The notes beneath the pieces were generated by a model. That model ran no database searches and had not been told where the DNA came from. It worked only from the letters and a program-made list of their open reading frames with translations. The position numbers were made by a program, and so were the translations under genes. 15,444 bases of DNA, from positions 1-15,444 of the forward strand of contig CAMNGN010000030.1 in assembly GCA_946538475.1 (NCBI GenBank), read 5' to 3'. Positions 1 through 6,378 of this stretch are shown in pieces; within the stretch, counting starts at the first letter, position 1, and every line of letters starts with the position of its first letter. The stretch comes from an uncultured Blautia sp. Lineage in GTDB: Bacteria; Bacillota; Clostridia; Lachnospirales; Lachnospiraceae.

Positions 1-325
1 CAGCAACAACGAGGATAGCGCCGTCCATCTGAGCAGCACCTGTGATCATGTTCTTTACATAGTCAGCATGGCCTGGGCAGTCGACATGTGCATAGTGTCT
101 CTTCTCGGTCTCGTACTCAACGTGTGCGGTGGAGATAGTGATACCACGCTCTCTCTCTTCCGGAGCTTTGTCGATCTTATCGAAATCTGTTACAACGTTA
201 CCGGCAACTCTCTCAGCCAGAACCTTTGTAATAGCAGCGGTCAGGGTTGTTTTACCATGGTCTACGTGGCCGATGGTACCAATGTTACAATGCGGTTTTG
301 TTCTCTCAAACTTAGCTTTTGCCAT
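1..325 (-). CDS. tuf: Elongation factor Tu, N-terminal 108 residues (truncated by window edge)
   Basis: EF-Tu is the GTPase that delivers aminoacyl-tRNA to the ribosomal A site. The visible part starts MAKAKFERTKPHCNIGTIGH, and the frame runs open off the left edge after residue 108, so the C-terminal part of the GTPase domain and the two beta-barrel domains are missing. Visible G-domain motifs are G1 GHVDHGKT (19-26), the switch I stretch RGITI (60-64) with its Thr, and G3 DCPGH (82-86) with the catalytic His. The ATG start at 323-325 has AAGGAGG at 336-342. It is last in the order rpsL-rpsG-fusA-tuf, as in most bacteria, but 151 bp separate it from fusA and that gap holds its own promoter. 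Identity is certain; whether the genome has a second tuf copy cannot be seen. Confidence 0.98.
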   Translation of the reverse strand, partial: MAKAKFERTKPHCNIGTIGHVDHGKTTLTAAITKVLAERVAGNVVTDFDKIDKAPEERERGITISTAHVEYETEKRHYAHVDCPGHADYVKNMITGAAQMDGAILVVA

Positions 326-329
326 TTTA

Positions 330-349
330 AAATTTCCTCCTTGAAATTT
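330..349 (-). promoter_or_regulatory. tuf ribosome binding site displayed in a small hairpin loop
   Basis: On the minus strand AAATTTC (343-349) is the exact inverted complement of GAAATTT (330-336), and the six loop bases AAGGAG are the core of the Shine-Dalgarno sequence. A second small stem, GCCC/GGGC, lies just upstream. The pairing is seen directly. That it keeps the site open for high-level initiation is inference, and an AT-rich 7-bp stem is only marginally stable. Confidence 0.5.
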
Positions 350-395
350 GCCCTTCCTTGGGCTGTTGATTTCGGTTTCAGACCTGCTATCCTTG

Positions 396-424
396 ATTAT
401 ATTGCATGGCAAGGATATTTGCAA
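396..424 (-). promoter_or_regulatory. tuf promoter, sigma-A type
   Basis: On the minus strand there is a -35 box TTGCAA (419-424), a 17-bp spacer and a -10 box TATAAT (396-401). This matches the vegetative consensus at 10 of 12 positions with optimal spacing. Transcription should start near 389 and give a leader of about 64 nt. It lies in the 151-bp fusA-tuf gap, so tuf can be expressed apart from the rpsL-rpsG-fusA transcript. No terminator with a U-run was seen between fusA and this promoter, so read-through from fusA is also expected. Confidence 0.75.
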
Positions 425-476
425 GCAGTTTATATCGGATTTTATTCGTGAAAAGCATTAGAAATCAGCTTTTATA

Positions 477-2600
477 TCAATCTTTTGTGTGCAGAACCTT
501 TTCTGCCACCGACTTCGGAACCGGCTCATACTTCTCGAAGAACATGGAGTAGTTACCACGGCCCTGTGTCCTTGAACGAAGGTCGGTCGCATATCCGAAC
601 ATCTCGGAAAGCGGAACGAATCCGCGGATCATCTTTCCACCGCCGATATCGTCCATACCTTCGATACGTCCACGACGGGAGTTGATATCTCCGATAACGT
701 CGCCCATGTAATCCTCAGGTGTAGTGACCTCGACCTTCATGATCGGCTCAAGAAGGATCGGAGCCGCTTTCTTCATGGCATCCTTGAATGCAAGAGAACC
801 TGCAATGTGGAATGCCATCTCAGAGGAGTCGACCTCATGATAAGAACCATCGTAGACATTTGCGTAAATACCGACAACCGGATATCCGCCGAGAACGCCT
901 GCCTTCATCGCTTCCTCGATACCTTCGCCGACCGCCGGGATATATTCCTTCGGGATCGCGCCGCCGACAACCGTCGACTCGAACTTATAAAGTTCTTCGC
1001 CGTTGGCATCCATCGGAGCAAATTTAACTTTACAGTGACCGTACTGGCCGCGGCCGCCGGACTGCTTGGCATATTTGCTGTCAACATCGACTTCTTTGGT
1101 GATGGTCTCTTTGTAAGCAACCTGCGGAGCACCTACGTTAGCCTCTACCTTGAATTCTCTCAGCAGACGGTCAACGATGATCTCCAGATGAAGCTCACCC
1201 ATACCTGCGATGATGGTCTGACCGGTCTCTTTGTCCGTATGTGCGCGGAATGTGGGATCCTCCTCAGCAAGCTTGGCAAGAGCCTCACCCAGCTTGCCCT
1301 GTCCTGCTTTCGTCTTGGGCTCGATAGCCAGCTCGATAACAGGCTCCGGGAACTCCATGGATTCCAGGATGACCGGATGCTGCTCGTCACAGATCGTATC
1401 ACCTGTCGTGGTGAACTTGAATCCGATCGCTGCAGCGATATCACCGGAATAAACCTTTTCCAGTTCCATACGCTTGTTGGCATGCATCTGCAGGATTCGG
1501 CCTACACGCTCCTTCTTGCCCTTGGTGGCATTCAGGATGTAGGAGCCCGAATTCATTGTTCCGGAATAAACACGGAAATAAGCGAGCTTGCCGACAAACG
1601 GGTCAGTCATAATCTTAAATGCGAGCGCGGAGAACGGCTCTTCGTCAGAAGAATGTCTTACAACAGCATTGCCGTCTGCATCCACGCCTTCGATCGGAGG
1701 AATGTCCGTCGGAGCCGGCATGTACTCGATAACTGCATCCAGCATCTTCTGCACACCTTTGTTCCTGTACGCGGAACCGCAGCATACCGGGACAGCCGCA
1801 CACTCGCATGTGCCCTTCCTGAGTGCTGCTTTCAGAGCTTCTGTCGAAGGCTCTTCGCCCTCCAGATATTCCATCATCAGATCGTCGTCAAGCTCACAGA
1901 TCTTCTCGATCATCTCGGTACGATAGAGCTCTGCGTCCTCTTTCATGTCTTCCGGAATCTCTTCGATGGAAACATCTTCGCCCTTGTCATCATTGTAGAT
2001 GTAGGCTTTCATCTCAAACAGATCGATAATTCCCTTGAACTCGTCCTCTTTTCCGATCGGCAGCTGCACGCAGATCGCGTTCTTACCCAGACGGGTCTTG
2101 ATCTGTTCCACCGCTCCGTAGAAGTTCGCGCCAAGGATATCCATCTTGTTGATGAATGCCATACGCGGTACATTGTAGGTGTCAGCCTGCCGCCAGACAT
2201 TTTCGGACTGCGGTTCAACACCGCCCTTAGCACAGAAAACGCCGACAGCACCGTCGAGTACGCGAAGGGAACGTTCCACCTCTACCGTAAAGTCAACGTG
2301 GCCCGGGGTATCAATGATATTGATACGATGCTCCAGAGCCCCCGGTTTATTCTTATTGTTTTCCTGCAGAGTCCAGTGACATGTGGTTGCGGCCGAAGTG
2401 ATGGTAATACCACGCTCCTGCTCCTGCTCCATCCAGTCCATGGTTGCAGTTCCCTCATGAGTATCACCGATCTTGTAGTTGACACCCGTGTAATAAAGGA
2501 TACGTTCTGTAAGAGTTGTTTTACCCGCATCGATATGAGCCATAATACCAATGTTTCTGGTTCTCTCTAATGGATATTCTCTTCCTTCTGTTCCAGCCAA
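477..2600 (-). CDS. fusA: Elongation factor G
   Basis: EF-G is the GTPase that drives tRNA-mRNA translocation and, with ribosome recycling factor, splits ribosomes. The 707 residues are normal for the family. Visible GTPase motifs: G1 AHIDAGKTT (21-29), RGITITSA (63-70), G3 DTPGH (97-101), G4 NKMD (151-154) and a CGSA G5 region near 270. Domains II-V follow, with GGRGQYGHCKV in domain IV and a normal C-terminus. The start is TTG at 2598-2600: no ATG or GTG gives a full N-terminus, and AGGAGG lies at 2608-2613, 7 nt away. Only 18 bp separate it from rpsG, so the two are co-transcribed. It ends in TGA. The sequence looks intact and is not the divergent tetracycline-resistance (TetM-like) relative. 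Confidence 0.98.
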   Translation of the reverse strand: MAGTEGREYPLERTRNIGIMAHIDAGKTTLTERILYYTGVNYKIGDTHEGTATMDWMEQEQERGITITSAATTCHWTLQENNKNKPGALEHRINIIDTPGHVDFTVEVERSLRVLDGAVGVFCAKGGVEPQSENVWRQADTYNVPRMAFINKMDILGANFYGAVEQIKTRLGKNAICVQLPIGKEDEFKGIIDLFEMKAYIYNDDKGEDVSIEEIPEDMKEDAELYRTEMIEKICELDDDLMMEYLEGEEPSTEALKAALRKGTCECAAVPVCCGSAYRNKGVQKMLDAVIEYMPAPTDIPPIEGVDADGNAVVRHSSDEEPFSALAFKIMTDPFVGKLAYFRVYSGTMNSGSYILNATKGKKERVGRILQMHANKRMELEKVYSGDIAAAIGFKFTTTGDTICDEQHPVILESMEFPEPVIELAIEPKTKAGQGKLGEALAKLAEEDPTFRAHTDKETGQTIIAGMGELHLEIIVDRLLREFKVEANVGAPQVAYKETITKEVDVDSKYAKQSGGRGQYGHCKVKFAPMDANGEELYKFESTVVGGAIPKEYIPAVGEGIEEAMKAGVLGGYPVVGIYANVYDGSYHEVDSSEMAFHIAGSLAFKDAMKKAAPILLEPIMKVEVTTPEDYMGDVIGDINSRRGRIEGMDDIGGGKMIRGFVPLSEMFGYATDLRSRTQGRGNYSMFFEKYEPVPKSVAEKVLHTKD

Positions 2601-2607
2601 AAGTTTT

Positions 2608-2613
2608 CCTCCT
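2608..2613 (-). promoter_or_regulatory. fusA ribosome binding site fixing a TTG start
   Basis: AGGAGG on the minus strand lies 7 nt before TTG (2598-2600). This, with the conserved N-terminal sequence that begins right after it, supports TTG as the initiation codon of fusA. Confidence 0.8.
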
Positions 2614-2618
2614 CAATA

Positions 2619-3089
2619 TCAGAAGCGATAGTGAGCAAATGCCTTGTTCGCCTCTGCCATCTTGTGCATATCTTCTTTTCTCTTGACAGACGAACCGGTG
2701 TTGTTCATAGCATCAAGAATCTCGTTCGCAAGTCTCTCTTCCATGGTCTTCTCGCCTCTCTTGCGGGAGAACATGGTGAGCCAGCGAAGTGCCAGTGCCT
2801 GACGTCTGTCAGCTCTGACTTCGATCGGAACCTGGTAGGTTGCACCACCGATACGTCTTGCTTTTACTTCGAGGAGCGGCATGATGTTGTTCATAGCTTC
2901 CTCAAATGCTTCTACTGCCGGTTTGCCCGACTTTTCTTCTACTCTGGCAAATGCGCCGTATACAATTTTCTGGGCAACACCCTTTTTGCCATCCAGCATA
3001 ATGTTGTTGACAAGCTTGGTGACCACTTTGTTATTGTAAACCGGATCTGCCAGAACGTCTCTTTTCTGAGTATGTCCTTTACGTGGCAC
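2619..3089 (-). CDS. rpsG: 30S ribosomal protein S7
   Basis: S7 is a primary 16S rRNA-binding protein that nucleates assembly of the 30S head and lines the E site. The protein has 156 residues, the standard bacterial length, and begins PRKGHTQKRDVLADPVYNNK after the initiator. Conserved blocks include RRIGGATYQVPIEV and RRQALALRWL. The start is GTG at 3087-3089, preceded by AAGGAGG at 3098-3104 with 8 nt spacing. The frame stays open 15 codons further upstream, but that extension has no homology to S7 and would overlap the ribosome binding site, so it is rejected. rpsL ends 188 bp upstream, a wider gap than is usual in this operon. Confidence 0.98.
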   Translation of the reverse strand: MPRKGHTQKRDVLADPVYNNKVVTKLVNNIMLDGKKGVAQKIVYGAFARVEEKSGKPAVEAFEEAMNNIMPLLEVKARRIGGATYQVPIEVRADRRQALALRWLTMFSRKRGEKTMEERLANEILDAMNNTGSSVKRKEDMHKMAEANKAFAHYRF

Positions 3090-3097
3090 GTTACTTC

Positions 3098-3123
3098 CCT
3101 CCTTAATCATCAGGATTATATCA
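3098..3123 (-). promoter_or_regulatory. rpsG ribosome binding site with a possible extended -10 promoter just upstream
   Basis: AAGGAGG at 3098-3104 fixes the GTG start of rpsG. At 3115-3123 the minus strand reads TGATATAAT, which fits the extended -10 form TGnTATAAT, but there is no recognisable -35 box at 16-18 bp. It could be an internal promoter giving a very short leader (start near 3108), or chance in an AT-rich gap. Apart from this, the rpsL-rpsG gap (3090-3277) shows only a weak GC-rich fold near 3174-3190 and nothing resembling a terminator. Confidence 0.35.
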
Positions 3124-3277
3124 TCGGTACTCACATCCGTCTCTGTGTTCGTTCCGGTAAAGTCCTCTATTTACCCGCAGCCGCCGGGGAATATGGAGTA
3201 TACCGTACAAATAAACATCGGGGTGAATCTGTGATATACGAATTACCTAAGCTTTACTTTGTACCTTTACAGATACA

Positions 3278-3697
3278 TTACTTTTTGACTTTCGGTCTCT
3301 TAGCGCCGTATTTGGAACGGGCCTGTCTTCTGTTGGCAACACCTGCGGTATCAAGGGTACCTCTGATAATATGATATCTGGTACCGGGCAGGTCTTTAAC
3401 CCTGCCGCCACGGATCAGGACAACGCTGTGCTCCTGAAGGTTGTGGCCTTCTCCCGGAATGTAGCTTGTAACTTCGATTCCGTTGGAGAGACGAACTCTG
3501 GCGATCTTTCTAAGAGCCGAGTTAGGTTTCTTAGGTGTAGCGGTCTTTACAGCTGTACACACTCCACGTTTCTGGGGTGCGGACTGCGCAACTGCTTTTT
3601 TCCTCAAAGAGTTGAAGGTTCTCTGCAGAGCCGGTGCTGTGGATTTCTTTACAGCTGTCTGACGTCCCTGCTTTACTAACTGGTTAAATGTTGGCAT
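3278..3697 (-). CDS. rpsL: 30S ribosomal protein S12
   Basis: S12 sits at the decoding centre and tunes translational accuracy. The 139 residues carry the Firmicute-type insert (roughly residues 26-42) absent from the 124-residue E. coli protein. The decoding loop TPKKPNSALRK (residues 54-64) and GGRVKDLPG (97-105) are intact, including both lysines at which streptomycin-resistance changes arise (K56/K57 and K101 here), so the genotype looks streptomycin-sensitive. ATG at 3695-3697 is preceded by GGGAGGTG around 3705-3712. The gene has a strong promoter of its own (3807-3835) and starts the rpsL-rpsG-fusA transcript. The upstream neighbour is a divergent hydrolase gene rather than rpoC. Confidence 0.98.
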   Translation of the reverse strand: MPTFNQLVKQGRQTAVKKSTAPALQRTFNSLRKKAVAQSAPQKRGVCTAVKTATPKKPNSALRKIARVRLSNGIEVTSYIPGEGHNLQEHSVVLIRGGRVKDLPGTRYHIIRGTLDTAGVANRRQARSKYGAKRPKVKK

Positions 3698-3767
3698 TCC
3701 TTTTCACCTCCCGGTTGAATACTCCATAACAGGTTTCTTGCGGCTGCTATTATACAAGTTGTTTTAT

Positions 3768-3800
3768 GCGCACCAAAAAAAGCCTTTATGGCTCGCACGC
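3768..3800 (-). promoter_or_regulatory. rpsL leader stem-loop with internal U-run
   Basis: The predicted rpsL transcript begins at about 3800 and folds at once. GCGUGC (3795-3800) can pair with GUGCGC (3768-3773) through four Watson-Crick and two G-U pairs. Inside, AGCC (3790-3793) pairs with GGCU (3781-3784) across an AUAAA loop, followed by six further U's (3775-3780). The inner stem is short for an intrinsic terminator. It may be a weak attenuator or a 5'-end stabiliser. The pairing is seen; the function is not. Confidence 0.4.
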
Positions 3801-3806
3801 TTGCTC

Positions 3807-3835
3807 ATTATATCGTGTTCATATTATCGTGTCAA
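3807..3835 (-). promoter_or_regulatory. rpsL-rpsG-fusA promoter, perfect sigma-A consensus
   Basis: The minus strand has TTGACA (3830-3835), exactly 17 bp, then TATAAT (3807-3812): 12 of 12 consensus positions at optimal spacing. The start point should be near 3800, giving a leader of about 103 nt before rpsL. A second TATAAT at 3749-3754 lies inside the leader but lacks a good -35 box. This promoter makes rpsL-rpsG-fusA independent of rpoBC transcription. Confidence 0.85.
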
Positions 3836-3845
3836 GCACTTCTTA

Positions 3846-3874
3846 TTGCAATTTTTCTGAAGGTTATTTATAAT
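3846..3874 (+). promoter_or_regulatory. Promoter of the serine hydrolase gene, sigma-A type
   Basis: The plus strand has TTGCAA (3846-3851), a 17-bp spacer and TATAAT (3869-3874). Transcription should start near 3881, about 29 nt before the ATG, with GGGGAGG (3894-3900) as ribosome binding site. Its -35 box is only 10 bp from the -35 box of the divergent rpsL promoter, so two polymerases probably cannot occupy the pair at once. Confidence 0.75.
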
Positions 3875-3909
3875 AGGAAGAAATAAAAATCAAGGGGAGG
3901 ACCTGATAT

Positions 3910-5034
3910 ATGCAACGCAACAGAAGACCATCTCGTTTTATGGGTCTCGTCACACTGCTTCTGGCTGTGTGTGTCGTGGCGCTCGGCGCACTGACCTTCA
4001 TCACAGCACAGAAAGTGTCGGATCTTAAAGGCGAGGTAAAAGAAATGCAGAAAACCGTGGCCGAGATTCATCAGAATACGACGGCCCTTTCTTCTACGGT
4101 AGAAATCCTCAATAACAACGTTACTTTCCTGACCTCTTCCGTCTTCGGATCATCCGCCGACGCTGCTGCCGAAGAAGCCGACGCTGCTGCCGGCCCGGAA
4201 CCGGCACCCGAAGAGGAGACTATGGAGTCGCAGGGAACACTGTCACCGCCCTCGGGTTCCACCGATTCCGCCTTCAACAAAGTTCAGGATTCCTCTCTGG
4301 AGGAACTGATGACGCAGATTCAGAACGGCATTCCGCAGGGTAACGGCAGCTGGGGATGCTACGTGTGCGACCTTTCGCAGGGTACGGAAGGCTTCTTCAG
4401 CCCCGGACAGCCGATGCAGGCGGCCAGCCTCATCAAACTGTTCATCATGGGCGCTGTGTACGAGAAGTATGATACTCTTGCCGCAACATACGGAGCCGCA
4501 TCTCTCGACGGTCTCCTTCAGCCGATGATCACGGTCAGCGACAACGAAGCTGCCAACCAGCTCGTCAATTATCTTGGCGGCGGCGACAGCGGAGCCGGCA
4601 TGGCGGCGGTCAATTCCTTCTGTCTGGAACACGGCTACAACGGAACCAGCATGGGCAGACTGCTTCTCGCTCCCAAGGACCACGGCGACAACTTTACGAC
4701 TGTAGAAGACTGCGGACATTTCCTCAGGGAAATCTATGAAGTGTGTGCAGGCACAAAGACAGATTCAACTCTGGCGCACTGCGATTCCATGTTCAATCTT
4801 CTCAAACAGCAGACACGCCGCAACAAGATTCCCGCACAGATGCCCGCAGGCGTCATGGTGGCCAACAAGACCGGCGAGCTCGGCGACGTCGAGAACGATG
4901 CCGGCATTATCTACGATACCGGCAAGACCGACTGTGTCATCGTCTTTATGTCCGAGAACCTTTCCGCTGCCGGACAGGCGCAGGGGACGATCTCGTCGAG
5001 TTCTCTGGGGATCTATAATTATTTTAACGAGTGA
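3910..5034 (+). CDS. Membrane-anchored serine hydrolase, class A beta-lactamase fold (Beta-lactamase2 type)
   Basis: The 374-residue protein starts with a basic tail (1-10) and a hydrophobic segment (about 11-33) with no clear signal-peptidase site, so it is probably anchored with its C-terminus outside. A heptad-like helical stretch (35-78) and an acidic Ala/Glu/Pro linker (81-118) follow, then the catalytic domain (about 125-374). The active-site triad of the penicillin-recognising family is present: S173-x-x-K176, S210-D-N212 and K320-T-G322. The omega-loop Glu two residues after Arg in class A enzymes is not seen; the matching stretch after R250 reads LLLAPKDHG. It may therefore acylate beta-lactams or peptidoglycan-like substrates without the usual deacylation route; a true resistance enzyme is less likely. 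It has eight cysteines, seven outside the membrane segment, unusual for an exported Firmicute protein. It has its own promoter and is divergent from rpsL. Confidence 0.85.
   Translation: MQRNRRPSRFMGLVTLLLAVCVVALGALTFITAQKVSDLKGEVKEMQKTVAEIHQNTTALSSTVEILNNNVTFLTSSVFGSSADAAAEEADAAAGPEPAPEEETMESQGTLSPPSGSTDSAFNKVQDSSLEELMTQIQNGIPQGNGSWGCYVCDLSQGTEGFFSPGQPMQAASLIKLFIMGAVYEKYDTLAATYGAASLDGLLQPMITVSDNEAANQLVNYLGGGDSGAGMAAVNSFCLEHGYNGTSMGRLLLAPKDHGDNFTTVEDCGHFLREIYEVCAGTKTDSTLAHCDSMFNLLKQQTRRNKIPAQMPAGVMVANKTGELGDVENDAGIIYDTGKTDCVIVFMSENLSAAGQAQGTISSSSLGIYNYFNE
4156..4191 (+). repeat. In-frame 21-bp period repeat in the hydrolase linker
   Basis: Two identical 15-base copies of GCCGACGCTGCTGCC (4156-4170 and 4177-4191) are separated by GAAGAA and encode ADAAAEEADAAA. 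They lie in the low-complexity linker between coiled coil and catalytic domain. Linker length could vary between strains by slippage without breaking the frame; this is inference. Confidence 0.6.
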
Positions 5035-5167
5035 AACAGAGGGACGGTTCCTCGTTCCGGGTGGAACAGGGGGACGGTTCCTCGTTCCAAGGGTCGAAAG
5101 CTGACAGCAATCTTAACACTTTCACCCTTGGAACGAGGGACCGTCCCCCTGTTCCACTTCGTTTCAC
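5031..5167. repeat. Palindromic repeat element between convergent genes (34-bp inverted repeat plus 30-bp direct repeat)
   Basis: Three copies of one unit are visible. Copies A (5031-5060) and B (5061-5090) are direct repeats agreeing at 26 of 30 positions and share an identical 18-base core (5041-5058, 5071-5088). Copy C (5124-5157) is the inverted complement of 5061-5094 at 33 of 34 positions, and the odd pair is a G-U wobble in RNA. Outer GTGAAAC (5031-5037) and GTTTCAC (5161-5167) extend the symmetry and contain the TGA stops of both flanking genes. The loop (5095-5123) has a further GAAAG/CTTTC pair. Each unit is itself quasi-palindromic: GGAAC, GGGAC, GTCCC, GTTCC. No U-run follows in either direction, so it is not a classic intrinsic terminator, though transcripts from either side would form a very strong hairpin. 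It resembles REP/REPIN-type dispersed repeats; that class assignment is inference. Confidence 0.85.
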
Positions 5168-6378
5168 GCCTCCCTCTCCTCATACGACATCTCCCATATC
5201 TCCGAAAACACCGCCATCGGGCAATCCGTCAGGAGACACATCAGTATAAAGCACTCATAGGGATTAACAATATAGATCTCCCCCATCCCGCAATCTTTCA
5301 AAATTTTCTGTATCCTGTTCAAAAACTCCTTGTACCGGATAAACGGATCGTCGTCCTCCATCTCCTGCGAGATCACGAAAAACTCGAGGGTGATAAGATC
5401 GAAACGCTCCACAGGGAATTTATGATTCAGGATGTTGGTGATCCGCTGTCTGCTGAATCTTTTCTGGCTGAAATGCTTTGAAAGGATCGAGGCGGACATT
5501 TTTTTCAGGTTTCCCATGCTGTTGATCGGAATACCGCTGCAGATCACTTTTTCCATGTCAGAAGGAGTGATATCCTCGGCCTTCCAGACAAAGCCGCTCT
5601 TTTTTTCTTCCTCATCCTTCATGTACATACCGGCCACGATCTCGCGTGCCTTTTCATACAGCAGCATAAATTCGCGAAAAGCTCTGCTCTTCTCCGAAAG
5701 CGGATCGACAAACCCCGCCTTCAGCCCGGAAAGATATTCGAACAGCTGCTCCTCCGTATTCAGCGCAGGCTCACCGGTATAAGGTCTGTCCGTCTTTTCC
5801 GCGGGCGGAAGCTCTGCATATGCTTTTCTCAGCTCCTCCGCCTTCGGATATCCGAGCTTGTGAGAAAGGCAGTAATAATATATCACCTCATCGGGATTGT
5901 TCAGGTCAAAATCCTGTTCTTTAAGCACCCTGATCAGAAAGTCCGAGACGTCCTCCGCGCTCATTCTGAGTCCGAAACCCAGCAAAAAGACCGTGTCGCG
6001 CTTGACCGAAGCCTGGGTCAGCCAGTTATTGGCAAGCGACGACAGCTTTGCCGATGTCGGCGTCATGGATTTTGGCGTAAACGTCTCGCGGAATGAGTCT
6101 GTCACGATCTCGCGATAGACCTCCTGCGGCACTTCCTGGAAGGGTTCGGTCAGTCCGGCGCGCTCATAAATATAGCGTTTCAGATGATCGCCGAAGGAAA
6201 CGAGTTCCATCTCCTTGTACAGATAGTGAAAAATCACATCTGCGTCCTCGTCCTCGAACGTGTCCAGGCTGACGACCTGACGGAATCTGCGGGCAGCCTT
6301 ACGCGTAAATTCATAATCCTGTACGGAATCGAACGCAACATTCTGCTCAAAATCCAGATCCTGCATTCTATTGTTCAC
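5164..6378 (-). CDS. Conserved-looking protein of unknown function, partner of the kinase/phosphatase pair
   Basis: I do not recognise a named family. The 404-residue protein is soluble, acidic and apparently mostly helical, with no signal peptide or membrane span. The N-terminal half (1-190) includes a Ser/Thr-rich stretch (101-126, with SMTPTSAKLSS) leading into RDTVFLLGFGLRMSAEDV (127-144), which has the spacing of a helix-turn-helix-like segment. A Pro-rich hinge (191-206) follows. The C-terminal half contains a basic patch (SQKRFSRQRITNILNHK, 304-320) and a hydrophobic end with NPYECFILMCLL (372-383). The start is GTG at 6376-6378, overlapping the phosphatase stop as GTGA. AGGAGG at 6387-6392 is 8 nt from GTG but 20 nt from the next in-frame ATG, which favours GTG. 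The overlap implies translational coupling and suggests a substrate or effector role; that role is inference only. Confidence 0.85.
   Translation of the reverse strand: MNNRMQDLDFEQNVAFDSVQDYEFTRKAARRFRQVVSLDTFEDEDADVIFHYLYKEMELVSFGDHLKRYIYERAGLTEPFQEVPQEVYREIVTDSFRETFTPKSMTPTSAKLSSLANNWLTQASVKRDTVFLLGFGLRMSAEDVSDFLIRVLKEQDFDLNNPDEVIYYYCLSHKLGYPKAEELRKAYAELPPAEKTDRPYTGEPALNTEEQLFEYLSGLKAGFVDPLSEKSRAFREFMLLYEKAREIVAGMYMKDEEEKKSGFVWKAEDITPSDMEKVICSGIPINSMGNLKKMSASILSKHFSQKRFSRQRITNILNHKFPVERFDLITLEFFVISQEMEDDDPFIRYKEFLNRIQKILKDCGMGEIYIVNPYECFILMCLLTDCPMAVFSEIWEMSYEEREA

Noticed and set aside
807..2570. Long open frame on the plus strand opposite fusA (587 codons)
   Set aside because: It is a mirror of a highly conserved, codon-biased gene. 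It has no recognisable domains, and the minus-strand protein is unmistakably EF-G.
3090..3134. Fifteen-codon upstream extension of rpsG
   Set aside because: It covers the Shine-Dalgarno sequence, and S7 homologues begin at the GTG used here.
3395..3540. Possible streptomycin-resistance change in rpsL
   Set aside because: Both TPKKPNS lysines and the KDLPG lysine are intact.
3749..3754. Second TATAAT inside the rpsL leader as another promoter
   Set aside because: No convincing -35 box at 16-18 bp and no TGn extension; the perfect promoter at 3807-3835 already explains expression.
3910..5034. Calling the plus-strand gene a beta-lactamase resistance gene
   Set aside because: The deacylating Glu of class A enzymes is absent from the expected place and motif spacing differs, so resistance cannot be claimed from sequence.
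5031..5090. Two 30-bp direct repeats considered as a CRISPR remnant
   Set aside because: The copies are adjacent with no spacer, a third copy is inverted, and no cas gene is present. A palindromic dispersed repeat explains them better.
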